Positions 1 through 15,500 are shown, counted from the stretch's first letter. The stretch: 64,000 nucleotides of DNA from Mytilus californianus (GCF_021869535.1 NW_026262679.1:81279143-81343142); one strand, 5' to 3'. Numbers and translations: made by a program. Notes: generated from the letters alone by a model not told the origin.

Positions 1-8
1 CTACCAAA

Positions 9-216
9 TACTGTGGAGTCATTTATTTTTATGGGTACTAATTTTCATAGATTGAAAAAAGATATTTTAGTGGATATTTGTTTTTGTGATTTTTGCAAAA
101 AAATTATATCCAACTATATTCAATCTATACTTAGTTGAAAATTTAAATTCCTGATTTCACAATACCCACGAAATCAATGAAAATTGGTAACCCATGATAA
201 TAATAAACACACAATA
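9..216. repeat. Foldback MITE, CTGTGGATTC family, worn copy
   Basis: Begins with an ACTGTGG-type terminus followed by a TTTTTATGGGTACTAATTTT segment and returns the complement near 170-216. The right terminus has lost the usual CACAGT. Better copies occur at 11199, 22673, 25402, 27910 and 57998. Confidence 0.5.
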
Positions 217-260
217 TACCATAGAGGGTTAATGTAATGGATCAGTACTATCGTACTTAC

Positions 261-505
261 CTACGGCAACACCTTTAAGTCTTTTCAGCAGCTTGAGATG
301 ATTGTCGGCTGTGATTCCTCCTTGTTTTATGTCACCCACTCCAGCCAGCAGAGTAAAGTAATAGATTAAAGTGGTATGATCTGTACCATCCAGGTTAGGG
401 TAGATATTGGTCCTCATTCTTTCAGCAAAGTCTTCAGGCTGACTTACCAAGGTTGGAACAATATTCTTATTCTTCACTCTCGATTCTATTTCTTCGATGG
501 CAAGA
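261..505 (-). CDS. NBAS: NBAS exon 29 of window (last exon seen)
   Basis: Codes for LAIEEIESR and then YPNLDGTDHTTLIYYFTLL and HLKLLKRLKGVAVG, matching the IYPTIGGFDH...YYFTLL and RLLKKFKVVASG blocks. The open frame extends upstream to an ATG at 540, but TTTTCAG at the acceptor gives the phase-correct junction. It leaves after one codon base at GTAAGT; the gene continues beyond the left edge. Confidence 0.95.
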
Positions 506-3500
506 CTGAAAATATCAAGCCGAGATTTTAAATATTTCATTTTTGTTTTGTAGCTTGTAGGGTACTCTACTTTTTGTATACAAATTGCTAATAGAAAGTA
601 AAGTAAGAAAATTAATTCATCTTTACTGGTACAATGTCAATTCAGAAATTAAAGAAAGTATTAATTGCTCAGTCTTCACTTTTCTGTGTACCTTTTTATG
701 GGCATGTTTTATTTCAACATGGATATTGATTGCTCTCATGGCTATAGTGTCATCAAGGTTTTTTCTAACCCTTTGGATTTTGATTTCCTCTTAAGAAACC
801 TTCCCCTTATTTATTGCTAATTGCAGATGAAAATTATAAATTGGATATTTGAAAGTGTTTCGTAAACCATTTTGTGATTGGTCATTGTTAATGGAAATGA
901 AACATTGACATTCTATTAATGTGATAAAAAAAAAGTAACGCTTTCACAATTATCAAATTATCAAAACATCTCAAACATTTCTGAATGTACTAATTGATAT
1001 TTTTGAAAGAAAAAAAAAAAAAAAAAAAAAAATTTGAACTTGATCTGAGTTTTGTGGTAATAAGCATTGTGTATAAGTCTCATAACATTTGGTTGAGGCT
1101 AACTTAAGTAGAGAACAGAAACTTAAAATTCAGCAATTTTTCTATTTGTAAACACACATAACTCTAGAACGGTTGTGTATAAGTTTTATAACATTTGATT
1201 GAGACAAACTAAAGTTAGAGAACGGAAATGAAAAATTCAGCAATTTTTATGTTTATAAATTAAACATTGCATTGTATAAAGGTATAGAACCACTAATTCA
1301 GGCCCGGTCGGAAAGAACATACAAGAAAGTAGTACATATTTTAAACAAAATAGTTCCTACGCATAGCTGTATCTTTGTCAATAGTGGGAATATTTAGGTA
1401 GTTTTAGTATCAAATGAAAGCTTTGGGACTTGGGATCACTGTAGAACCCTAGTTGAAAGTTTTATTTGAATAATAAAGAAGTATATGAAATTTTGATAGG
1501 AGGGCTCATTTGGCCTGTTGTTCAGATCAGAAGTTCCTGTTTCTGTACTATCAAACTTCCAGGAACCAGTACGCTCTAATATGCAATTAAAGGTATGTTG
1601 ATTTTTTCAGCACAAGTCAGCATAAGGTACAGTTTTGACATGAAATAACTGGCACTTAATTTGAACTTAAGACAAAGTAGCCATTTATGCTTGAAATTGC
1701 AGAATTTAACATAGAAAGCAATGGGCTATGAATTAGTGGTTTTATACCTATTACTGACAGGCATGTTAAATTCTATTTTTAGAAATCATACCCTTTACAG
1801 TGAAAATTGGTCACATTTGTTGTCAGAAATCATGTTACATTATTTTTTTTATGTAACAATTATGTTAGTGTCAAATTACAGCCCTCAAATTGCTACAATA
1901 CGGTATTTTAGCCTTTTTTGGTCATTTAGCATGCACACAGTTAAGATTTTACCTGAAATTTAAATTTTTGGATTATCTAACACTGAAACCAATGAAACTT
2001 GTATATTATGACTAGTTTATAGTATAAATATTGTTTTTGGTCAAATTATCTAGTGAGTGTTCATGTTTTATTGTGTTTCTTGGTGAGTTATTTATTTCAA
2101 GGAAAATTGGTGTATACTTATTTAGGAATTCCAAAATCTCACTTGAAACGCATTTTATAACCATTTTAGCAAGTTGTCTATCTTGGAGATACATGAATTG
2201 CTCTTGTTGATCCATGTTTATACATAAAAGTATGTTTTTTTTACCAAATCACTATCCTTTTCCAACATGTAGAAAAAAGGGGGATAAAATTATCAATTAT
2301 ATTTTATGTTTGGACCACTGTATTTATATTCAAGGAAGAATCCCTGATAAAAATAAGACATATAGGTAAGAACACTGTTATTTGAGTAGATATTAACAAA
2401 TCAGAACTGGTAAAAATTGAAAAAGTGTCATATCTGTCACTATTAGTATCCATATGTAGTTTTCTTTGTTTAACGCATATGTTACTACCAGTCCAATTTG
2501 AGCTTGAATTCAGTGATATATTGTTTTGACAAAAGCTTTATGTGTTTTTCTATGCTAGAAATAGATCATAGAAGGAAATTAAGTCAAGCAGAAGTCAATA
2601 TAACAAGTTTGGTGCTGTTATAGGTATAGAACCACTAATTCAGGCCCGGTCGGAAAGAACATACAAGAAAGTAGTACATATTTTAAACAAAATAGTTCCT
2701 ACGCATAGCTGTATCTTTGTCAATAGTGGGAATATTTAGGTAGTTTTAGTATCAAATGAAAGCTTTGGGACTTGGGATCACTGTAGAACTCTAGTTGAAA
2801 GTTTTATTTGAATAATAAAGAAGTATATGAAATTTTGATAGGAGGGCTCATTTGGCCTGTTGTTCAGATCAGAAGTTCCTGTTTCTGTACTATCAAACTT
2901 CCAGGAACCAGTACGCTCTAATATGCAATTAAAGGTATGTTGATTTTTTCAGCACAAGTCAGCATAAGGTACAGTTTTGACATGAAATAACTGGCACTTA
3001 ATTTGAACTTAAGACAAAGTAGCCATTTATGCTTGAAATTGCAGAATTTAACATAGAAAGCAATGGGGCTATGAATTAGTGGTTTTATACCTAAAGCATT
3101 GAATGTAGTTGATTCAATTATAATCATGGACAAAGGAAGATAACTCCAATTTTAATAAAAATTACTTGATATTTAGAAGAAAATAAAAATTTTGCAATTT
3201 TTCCATTTATAAAGAGGCATAACTCTAGAACGGTTAAAGTGATGCCACCAAAATTCAAACTTGATCTGTGTTTTGTGATAATGAGTATTTTGTATAAGTT
3301 TCAAACCATTTGGTTGAGGCAAACTAAAGTTAGAGAATGGAAACAATAAATTCAGAAATTTTCCATTTGTAAAGGGGCATAACTCTAGAACGGTAAAAGT
3401 GACGCCACCAAAATTCAATTTTGATCTGTGTTTTGTGGTAATAAGCATTGTGTATAAGTTTCATAACATTTGGTTGAGGCAAACTAAAGTTAGAGAACGG

Positions 3501-6500
3501 AAACCAATTTTGGGAAGTACGTACATATAACGTACAGACGGACAAGGGTAAAACTTAACGGCGGGGGCATAAAAATCAGACAAACCTACTTACTTGCCTG
3601 TATATATCTGATATAGTTCCTGAACTTACCCACTTTCAAATAAGAACTCAAGATGTGACATGTAAAGCTCCCACAATGGTATATCATATCTTTCTGCCAG
3701 ATTACAGGCTACATTATACATCTCATCATTAACACTCCTGTAATATACATATATGTTTATACTGGTGAAAAATAAATGTTTTTGTCTGCCAGATGTGTGT
3801 GGAAGCAAAATATTGACATTTAAATTTTATAACAGTAAATTTGAATAACTGTACTTAATCTTTTTTTATTTTTTCCAATTTATTTAGGTCAATTTCCAAA
3901 TCTGACTCTGAATCTAAAATAAAAAATGATGGCAAAAAAATTATTGTAGAATGTCTGCAAAGATTTTTACACAGACAAATATTTGCTGAACAAGAATGTG
4001 TCCATAAAACACGGATACCCCACTCACGCTATCATTTTCTATGTTCAGTGGACCATGAAATTGGGGTAAAAACTCTAATTTGGCATTAAAATTAGAAAGA
4101 TCATATCATAGGGAACATATGTACTAAGTTTCAAGTTGATTGGACTTCAACTTCATCAAAAACCACCTTGACCAAAAACTTTAACCCTGAAGCGGGACAG
4201 ACGGACAGACAAACAGACAGATGCACAGACCGAAAAACATAATGCCCCTACTTGGGGCATAAAAATGTTTGAGTTATCTCCCTTTCAATAAGAATAGAAA
4301 GCAAAAAGTAAAAAAATGTTCACATGTACTTTTTTTCTGTTTTCAATCATGCTTAATAAAATTCACAGGAATCTACTTGTTTGCAGAAAATATCCTTTTA
4401 AAATCTTCCTAAGCTTGTAATATTCTAGAAATAAAGGTTATGGGTCTTCAATGTGGACCATATTTGTAACTTGAACAAAAGGACTGAAAAATAAAAAAAA
4501 TCATTATTATGCAACAACATATGTCTATACTATCTTTTAAATTGCTGCATGAATCCATTAAACATAAAGAAAATATGATTTTGTAATACTACTTACATAG
4601 TCAAACCGAGTATGGTTTCTTTTTTATATTCTGGGTCATCAGTAAATCTCTGAATATCAACGCCTGAAATAATTCAATATTTAACAAGTTGTATTCTGCA
4701 AACATTAACACTATTGTTTGAAACTTTGTTTTAATATTATATATTCAGTTACTGTTTATAAGGAATCTATTAAACCAGTGATGAAGTCAAAATCATCCCT
4801 TCGAAAAAAAAAATTATGGACACCATCACAAGTTGATTTACCGTTATGGAATATCTGTTTCACAGATGACGACCGATATGTTCTAATTGTTGTAATCACA
4901 ATCAAGTCCTCTTTTCCTCAAAAATGGCATACCAAACTAGACTTATCACCAGGTTTGCACTTACATGAGCAATACCAAAAGTGCCACATGTGGAGCAGGA
5001 TCTGCATACCCTTCCAGAGCACTGAGGTTATCCACAGTATTTTGTGGGGTTTGTGTTGCTCAGTCTTTAGTTTTCTATGTTGTGTTTTGTAAACTGTTGT
5101 TTGTCTTTTGATTGTTTTTAGTTTTTTTCCATGGTAGTGTCAGTTTGTTTTCGACTAATGGGTTTGAATGCTCCTTTGGTATCTTTGACCTCTATTTTTG
5201 TACAGATACAGCTATTTTTTATTATTTTTCAATAGCTGCTTTCTCTTTTATGTATTTTAATGATGAAATGATCATATGTATCATGGTGAACTTGACAATA
5301 AAAAGTGCTAGAAAATTCATCATGGAGATGGAGTATATTTACCTTATAATTTAACAGATCAAGAAAAAACTAGAGGCTCTAAAGAGCCTGTGTCGCTCAC
5401 CTTGGTCTATGTGCATATTAAACAAAGGACACAGATGGATTCATGACAAAATTGTGTTTTGGTGATGGTGATGTGTTTGTAGATCTTACTTTACTGAACA
5501 TTCTTGCTCCTTACTATTATCTCTATCTATAATGAACTTGGCCCGGTAGTTACAGTGGAAAATATTTTGTAAAAACTTACAAAAATTTACAAAATTTATG
5601 AAAATTGTAAAAAATTGACTATAAAGGGCAATAACTCCTTAAGGGGTCAATTGACAATTTTGGTCATGTTGACTTATTTGTAGATCTTACTTTGCTGTAC
5701 ATTATTGCTGATTACAGTTTATCTCTATCTATAATAATATTCAAGATAATAACCAAAAGCTGCAAAATTTTCTTAAAATTACCAATTCAGGGGCAGCAAC
5801 CCAACAATGTGTTGCCTGATTGGTCTGAAAATTTCAGGGCAGATAGATCTTGACCTAATGAACAATTTTATCCACATCAGATTTGCTCTAAATGCTTTGG
5901 TATCAGAGATATGAGCCAAAAACTGCATTTTACCCTATGTACTATTTTTTAGCCATGTCGGCCATCTTGGTTCACGGGCGGGGTCATTGGACACATTTTT
6001 TAAACAAGATACCCTAATGATGATTGTGGACAAGTTTGGTAAAATTTGTCTTAGTAGTTTCAGAGGAGAAGATTTTTGTAAAAGTTAACAAAAATTTACG
6101 AAAAATGGTTAAAAATTGACTATAAAGGGCAATAACTCCTTAAGGGGTCAACTGACCATTTTGGTCAAGTTGACTTATTTGTAGATCTTACTTTGCTGAA
6201 CATTATTGCTGTTTACAGTTTATCTCTATCTATAATAATATTCAAGATAATAACCAAAAACGGCAAAATTTCCTTAAAATTACCAATTCAGGGGCAGCAA
6301 CCCAACAACGTGTTTGTCCGATTCATCTGAAAATTTCAGGGCAGATAGATCTTGACCTGATAAATAATTATACCCCATGTCAGATTTGCTCTAAATGCTT
6401 TGGTTTCAGAGATATAAGCCAAAATCTACATTTTACCCCTATGTTCTATTTTTAGCCATGGCGGCCATCTTGGTTGGTTGGCCGGGTCACCTGACAAATT

Positions 6501-9500
6501 TTTTAAACTAGATACCCCAATGATGATTGTGGCCAAGTTTGGTTAAATTTGGCCTAGTAGTTTCAGAGGAGAAGATTTTTGTAAAAGTTAACGGACAACG
6601 ACGACGACGGACAACAGACAACAGACGCCAAGTGATGAGAAAAGCTCACTTGGCCCTTTGGGCCAGGTGAGCTAAAAATGTATTTCATTTTTTTGTTTAA
6701 ATTATCAATCAATTTAGCCAAATTTCATGTTGGATACAAAATAAACGAAGTCCATGATTCATTACACATTAGAAATCATAAGCCAATTATCTTTCAAATT
6801 CATGTGGTCAATTGGGAATAAGGGGATTCTTATCAAGCATTATATTCATTTATTATTCTATATTACCAGTCTTTGTAAGAATCAGGCAATTTAGTAAAAT
6901 TTCAAAACATGGCCGAAAAAACCCACTGACCTAACTATCCTATGTTGAAGTTACCCTCATTCTGAGTTAGAAATGGTAGGTCTTTCATTTTTGCTTGTTT
7001 GGTAGTTCGAGAAATCTTTAGATAACTTTTGCTGAGAATGATAGCAAATTACGGAGTTAGATCCCCTTAATTGTTAACTTCTAGTACATTTCAACCAAAT
7101 TATATCTTGAATTACTAGAAAAGGAAAAGGAAACGAAAGTTATATTCATACACCATTATACAATTTGAACATAAATTAATGTCAACTTGAGTGGGTTTTT
7201 GTTTGTCATGTTTTCACCGCTGCCTGATTCTATGGCAGATTGGCACTTAAACATACCACTTCCAATCCTAACTAAAGTCCTGGCTTGAATATAATCTTCA
7301 AAAGATTCATAACACTGCTTTAACTTTTCCACCAAGTCAAGGACATCCTGAGGCCAGTCAAGGTCATCTCTATTGGTAACAAAGTTAATAACTCTCTGTA
7401 TCAGTTTGACAGGATCATGTCTGTACAGAGGACTGGGTTCTGGAATGGCTGTAGGTTTGACAGAGGCATATATTTGTAAGGCATAGTAATACAATGTCAA
7501 CTGCTGGGTAATGGCTGTTTTAGGGAAATCATCAAAAAACTTCTCCACATCTGAAGTCTAAAGAAAAAATAATTCAAAGTATTAGTCTATTCTTCCTTTT
7601 GACTTTCATATCAGAATAGGAAATAAGTGTTTTTTTATTATATATTGTTTCATTGGGTTTTCCATATATTATTTTGTTTTATCATTTATTTAGTTATTTC
7701 AATTTATGCTTTTAAGTATTGTACTAAATTTGAAAACTATTCATACAACATATATTGTACAACCACAGTTAAATTTTTATCCTAGCAACTAACTTTGAAG
7801 TATAACATAAACTGGTTTCTGTCTAATTTTGAACATTCATAGTACATACAGATAGTATACCAGATTAATGAAGGAACCAACAAAAGCATACTGAAATTAT
7901 AAGATACATACTAGAAAATTCTGACATCTTTTTCAGCTCCCACTGTGTTTTATTTTCAAAACTAGCAATTATTGTCTGCCATGATAATATTTTTTTTAGT
8001 AAATCTGAACCATAAATTGATAAAATTTACTCAATTAAAGTGCTGTTAAAATTCTGAAGTTCATTAAATATACTCCTGAGGAAAAAAATATTTAAACTTA
8101 CCTCTGGTAATGCCAATAGATATGCTAAGCCTAGTGAACTATCTACTGGAAACTTTGTTTTGGCTAGCTCTAATAGAACTGAAATACGAGTGTTATAACA
8201 GTTTATATATATATTAGTACTTCTGCTTTTTCAAATGCTGCATTAGGATGAAGATTGCTATTACTTGATCATCACTTTCTGCATTTTTATATAATATAAA
8301 ACAATTGCTATTTTCATATCAATACAGTTGTTTCTTTAAAACAAACTTATGAAAATTCAAAATTTACTCCAACCAGTATCATATATGTAGAGAAAGTTTA
8401 AGATCTTAACAACAGACATTCATATTGTCTCAAAAAAAAATTATTTGCAAAATGCAAAAAAAATCTAAATTTTAACTTTACATTTATCACTTACATTGCT
8501 TTTTAAAATTAGAATTTTTCCATGCAGTGGACATTTTATATGTTGACATTGTACAAAGTCAAACTTTTACTATTTTTCAAACTCTGTTTTTTTTTATGAA
8601 TATAAATTGATATCCTAGTTTAAGGAAACATGATTTGCTTGTTATTTAAACCTAAAATACAATCTTCTCATTATCAGTTTACTAATAATTATACATATTT
8701 CATATGTAAATAAACAAAGATGTGGGGATAAACATCAATGATAATATTGTTCTCCTATTCAAGGTAGTGTACCTTCAGGTGATGACTGAGTAGTCTCCCC
8801 TTCTGTCAACATTTCCTCCAGTTTAGCTGTCCTTAGTATGCTTTCACTTAAAGCTGTGTGGCCACATTCAGATTTGCCCCTTGTATAATCTACAACAGCC
8901 TGAAAAAAATATACCAATGTATGTCAGATCTGCATAGTGTATGAATATTTATAAAAAAATACTTATTGAATATATAAAAAGATTTTAAAAATGTCTCTAC
9001 AAACCAATCAATCAATATTGGGTAAGTACAAGAGGCTGAACTTCTCAAATATTGTTGTTTTTTGTGTGCATCATTTGACACTTACATAGAAAATACTTTA
9101 CATAGAGAAGAGAAAATTTAATAGAAAACAATTCAAGTAGTGCTAAATCAAACCATCACCTCAAATATCTGAATTTTAAAGCTACACAGTTTTGAACTCC
9201 ATGGGGGTAATAAATATAATATGAAAAGGCAAAGTCCATGTTTTTGTACAGGAAACTGCAGAAATCTTTCTTATCAAAAAGTAAAACAGGAGGTGCACAA
9301 TGGCATTATGACATGAAGAATCTGCAAAAGTTTCTTTTATGATAAAACTAATACATTTGTGTATTATGTTGACACTGACTTTGGACCAAGTGCCCCAGAG
9401 AAGTGTATTGTGACTATTAAATAAATTGAAAGCATAACAAAATATTTAACTATGAGATTTACTGCAAGTTACATTGAATAGTTGATATTGTGACTCATCT

Positions 9501-12500
9501 GCATAATAAGCATGGGTCAATACTTAAATGGGAAATCACTACTTGTACTTAGGTTTCCTGAGCTTTTTAGATACTGTTATCTCAAGGTAAAATCTTTAAA
9601 ATGCTTGTGTCAGCAGAAATCCATACTTGACCTGAAAAGTGTCATTTAACTAGTGTATACCAATTATCTATATATCTTTGGATTTTACCAGACGTTTAAA
9701 TAATCAGCTAATCGAGTTATTCAAGCATATAAAAATGGCATTCTCTGGGCATATCTGTACAGGACGAATACCAAAAGTGGCATTTAACAAAAAATTCAGT
9801 GGAAATGTTTGGATTGTGAACTTTTAATGTGTACTTACTGTAAAAATATATAAGACATTTAAGATAAGAGATGTAAAGTAAGATCATAAAATCATGGACA
9901 TTAAGGATGTTGGACTGCACAGTGAAAAAAAATGGATTTCTCTTATTTGAAAATTTGTATTAACAGTAAGAATATAAGACATGAGATATGACATGCAAGA
10001 GGATCATTAAATCATTGACATTAAAGAGGTTGGACTTCACAGGGAAGCATTGGATTTCTAATGTGAAAATTCAACAGCAGGCAGGACAGTTCTATTGCCT
10101 TAATTGTAATACATGTGATGATTTGGCCTGTCCAATATGTCAAGCGGATGTGCATACAAAATATAACTTAACTGAAATCCCTGGAGGATACATGTACAAC
10201 TAACTGAAATCCCTGGAGGATACATGTACAACTAAAAGACAAGACAGACTGAAGAATGGAAAGAGACAAATGGAGAAAAATATAAGATACAAATATTAAA
10301 AAAAAAGAACTCTTTATGAACTAAAGCTTTCTTGAAAATCAAAATAAGGTAGAGTAAAAAAAGATATTCTAAGCCATGAGAAAGTATTAAAACTTGCAGT
10401 GGAGAAACATACAGCATAGCTGGTAAATGAAGGAAACCTGAATTGAATAAGTTTTGTGCAATACATTCAAGACAACATGAACATTTAAGAGTTAGTCAAA
10501 TAAAAGACAAAAAACAAAGAAAAAAACTTTATTTCATAGGATATTTTCAGTAAAAGTAATTAAACAAACATTTATCATCATGCTCTCAAAACTTTCAGTG
10601 GCTAGAGTGTAATAAGGATGCTGTGTTGCAGAAAATAAATATGAGGAAAACAATCTAAAAACAATATCAAACTTTTTTGTTTATGAAATTGGCTTGAATA
10701 TAATAATGATAATAAACAACATATTAGATATCAGACTTTACAGTTTTGCAAGTGAATCGTCTTTCAATCAACTGTGGCCGGAAATTTGATGCATACTTGA
10801 CCCCAATTGCACTTTGATCAGATTTTGTTTTCATATTTCATCATTGGCAAAGTATTTGGACAGGGATGTCTATTTTTTACCCAGTCTGCTGTGGCATTTG
10901 CCAAACTGTTTATGTTTATTTTACTCTTCAAGGAGAAGCTTGATCATTTGTGTGCTTTATTAAATGTGTCTAATTTTACAAATGTCTTGATAGCGAAAAC
11001 AATAATTGAATTAAATTCTAAATGTTTAGCTTTATGATCTCTATTGATATTTGGTGTAATTAAACAGATATATATCACGTTCAGTGTGGATTCTTTTGAA
11101 AATATCTTTCGAGAACATCCCTTTTACTAGTGGCTCAAGAAAGTTTACTTCTTTTGAATGGCATACTGGAATCTTCAAAAATACCCCTCTTGAACATACA
11201 GATTCATTATTATTTGTAGGATACTAATTTTCATGGATCTCACGGGTAAACAGGAACATTGAATTCATATGTTCAACTAATTACTGATTTTCTAATTTTC
11301 TATAGAAATGTATGCAGACTTTGGCAAAACCACAAATAAAAATAACCAGGAAAATGCAAGTTTTCCACAATCCATTAAAATTGGTATCCAAGAAAATAAA
11401 TGAATCTACAGTATCTGTTCAATGTACACAACTGCCTTTTTAGTTACATGACATGGAAGCAAGCTCGCCTAAAGTGCTCAGAACAGTTTAGTTTGATAAA
11501 AAACGAATTACAATTGTGTCAGAATTTTGAATGAACTGCAACAGGTGGAGAGCAACACTTACAGTCAAGTCACAGTAAAAGCTTTTTAAATAAAGGTTCC
11601 TTTGATGTATCACAAAGTCTAACATTGAACACTGTACCTTGAAAATGAAATCAATGCAGTGTTCTAGAACACTAGCTGTCCTGTTGGTCTTAACTAAAAG
11701 TTTGTCGTGGTTTTATTATCCGTGTTTAGGCTGCACATAGCAAGTAAAGCTCCTGATGACAATGTATATCAATATTAGATATGGAACCATATCATTATTG
11801 TGCAAATTGGCCTAAATCATATTTATCTATGGAAATAATTAATTGCCAATATTTTCTGCAAATACAGGACTACCAGATTTGTAGTGTTGGTGGTCCTAAT
11901 GACCACAAGGCTAAAAAACGATTACTGGGTAATTGTTTGAAAGTCTGATTTTGGATTGCCAGCCAGAGCAACAAACAAGTATGTGTTGGGTAGACAGAGG
12001 GGATCTTTGGGGATATATTATAGGAATTTGGGGTGAATGCTATGTATAAACAATATAATGATTGCAAAGCTCTTCTAACCTCTGAAATATGAAGATTTAA
12101 AAGATTTATTAATGTCACCATTGATGGATTCACAATCATTGCAAATCTACTAATTTTGTCCAATTCAAGAAAAAAATTAAATGAAGCCTTTCTAAATTGA
12201 CCCTTACACAGTGTAAAAATGTTTTGGCAAAATGTCAACATAAAAACATTCTGGCAAAATGTCAACATTTCTAATGAGCAACATTAAAATGAAATTCCAA
12301 ACATTTAAAAATGAAAGCTGCTTGCTTTTTAAAAAGCTTACATTTAAGTTAAAAATTTCTAGACTAATATGAACTAACAGCTTTCATTAGACTTTGGGAA
12401 AAAAGCCCCTTACCTGTAACAACAACAATAAAATGCTCCGCAGGGCGCAGCTTGATACGACCACAGAGGTCGAACCCTGAACAGTTGGTGCAAGTATGGA

Positions 12501-15500
12501 TACAACATTCAAGCTTGATACAGCTCTGAATTTGGATTGTGATTAAATATTTGACACAGCATAGGTTTCTGACACAGAATGAATGTGGTCTAAGAACTTA
12601 AAAATTTTAAATTGGACATTCACCTATTATGGTCCAATATCCAAAATCTAAATACATGGTTTGATGAAATCAAACAAAGTTTAATTTTGGACCCTTTTGA
12701 CCTCAATGTGGACAAAGTTGATAATGGAGCCCAAAAATCAAAAATCTAAATACATGGTTAGATTCAGCATATCAAAGAACCCCATATATTCAATTTTTGT
12801 TGAAATCAAACAAAGTTTAATTTTGGAGCCTGATTTGGACCAACTTGAAAACTGGGCCCATAATCAATAAAATGCTCCGCAGGGCGCAGTTTGATACGAC
12901 CGCAGAGGTCGAAGCCTGAACAGTTGGGGCAAGTATGGACACAACATTCAAACTTGATACAGCTCTGAATTTGGATTGTGATTAAATATTTGACACAGCA
13001 TAGGTTTCTGACACAGAATGAATGTGGTCTAAGAACTTAAAAATTTTAAATTGGACATTCACCTATTATGGTCCAATATCCAAAATCTAAATACATGGTT
13101 AGATTCAGCATATCAAAGAACCCCAAGAATTCAATTTTTGATGAAATCAAACAAAGTTTAATTTTGGACCCTTTTGACCTCAATGTGGACAAAGTTGATA
13201 ACGGGGCCCAAAAATCAAAAATCTAAATACATGGTTAGATTCAGCATATCAAAGAACCCCATATATTCAATTTTTGTTGAAATCAAACAAAGTTTAATTT
13301 TGGACCCTTTTGACCCCGATTTGGACCAACTTGAAAACTGGGCCCATAATCAAAAATCTAAATACATGTTTAGATTCAGCATATCAAAGAACCTTAAACA
13401 TTCAATTTTTGTTAAAAACAAACTAAGTTTAATTTTGGACCCTTTGGACCTTAATGTAGACCAATTTGAAAATGGAACCAAAAATTAAGAATCTAAATAC
13501 ACGGTTAGATTCGGAATATCAAAGAACCCCAATAATTCAATTTTTGATGAAATCAAACAAAGTTTAATTTTGGACCCTTTGGACCTCAATGTGGACCAAT
13601 TTAAAAACGGGGCCCAAAATCCAAAAACTTAATACACAGTTAGAATCAGCATATAAAAGAACCCCAAGAATTCAAGAATAAAACCCCATTGAAATTGGTC
13701 AAGAAATAAGCAATTTATACGAAGTATCTTCTTTAGCACAATACTGTGCAATTGAATATTTCTTGCTATTGTGCAATACTGTACAATTGACAATTTCTTG
13801 CTATTGCGCAATATTGTGCTATTGGATATTTCTTGCTATTGCACAATACTGTGCAATTGAAGATTTCTTGCTATTGCGCAATACTGTGCAATTGAAGATT
13901 TCTTGCTATTGTGCAATACTGTGCAATTGAAAATTTCTTGCTATTGCACAATACTATGATATTATTACGTGAGTATTTCTGTATTGGCCTTGTTATTGGT
14001 CCGAGGCTTGCTGTATTGGCCTGAGGCGAAGCCGAAGGCCAATACAGCTGGCCGAGGACCAATAACAAGGCCAATACAGAAATACACGTAATAGTATCTT
14101 TATTAATTAACTACAGTGTTACAATATTTTTTTTATTTCATTTCACAAGAGATAAACATTTTTACTTTGAAGTGGAACTATCCAAATCTCAGTTTCTTTT
14201 TATAAGATGCTCTATCTAATGATCTGGTGTTGTTTTCAGGTGTCTTCAGCATTTTCTCATCTGATGAATTTTTCTACCCTTTCCAGTCACTATAAAGTGT
14301 TACAATTTAAATTTAGACACAACACATAAATAGTAATTGGAAAGGTACTGCCATTGCATGTGTTATGCAGAAACAAACTGAAAAAATAATGTAGGAGTTG
14401 AAAATGATACAACTATCCATAAACCAACTGACCAAAGAACGAAGATTTGCACAATTACAGGTCACCCTTCCAGAATGCATATGCCTGGTTCGGGTTTAAA
14501 AATAAATGACAGTTTACAAAACATGAGAAGCGAAAGTAAACAGTAAATCGATTTGTACCATCGTGAATTATGAGGTCGACAAGAAATGAACTTTGTGATA
14601 ATCTACTCGTTTCCCAAACCTGAAATAATTCCATCGTCTGCTTTCAAAATGCTTTTTAAATGAATGTGACCGTCTTAAGCCTGAAATATATGCCTTACTC
14701 AACGTTTCAGCATGTTTATGGTGAGTAAATGAAAACTGCGTCTTCCAAACAACTGTTTACTTTCAGTTTGTGTTTATCGTGACTTTCGATCTAAAAACTA
14801 GAGACGTTCCGAAATCCTGTATTGGCCGGATCAGAACTCGGCCAATACAGAAAAAAATCTATATTGGCCGAGTTATTCTGTATTGGCCGAGTTGACACCT
14901 TTATATTGCATAGGCAGTTTTCATCATATTAAGTCCAATAACAGTGTAGTTAATTAATAATTATTATATAATAATTTACACATCCTGTTTGGTGTGTATC
15001 TCCTACCATATCATTATTATTTGCTTTTAAATATAAAACAGAAATAACCAACTTAAAATGGAAAATTTTAAAAGAAAAAAAAAGGGAAAAAAAAAAAAAT
15101 CCCCCCCCCAAATTTTTTGAACCCCCTTATGATTCATCACCCCCAAACTCAATCCCAGCCTTCCCTTTGTGGTATGGTACCTTGCAGTACAATTTCAGAG
15201 AGATCCATACACTTGAACACAAGTTATTGTCTGGAAACTAGAAAAATGCTTATTTTTGGCCCCTTTTTGGCCCCTTATTCCTAAACGTTTTGGGCAATTA
15301 CCCCCAAACTCAATTCCAGCTTTCCCTTTGTGATATGGAACCTTGTAGTACAATTTCAGAAAGATCCATACACTTACACACAAGTTATTATCATGAAACT
15401 AGAAAAATGCGTTTTTTGCCCCTTTTTTGGCCCCTAATTCCTAATATTTTGAGGCAATTACCCCCAAATCAATCCCAGCCTTCCCTGTGTGATATGGAAC

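Noticed and set aside
229..540. 103-codon minus frame starting at an ATG at 540
   Set aside because: It is NBAS exon 29 read through its acceptor and donor. The phase-correct exon is 261-505; the ATG lies in the intron.
4718..5092. 124-codon plus frame
   Set aside because: Lies in a dispersed repeat, low-complexity and hydrophobic at its end, with no recognisable family and no conservation signal.
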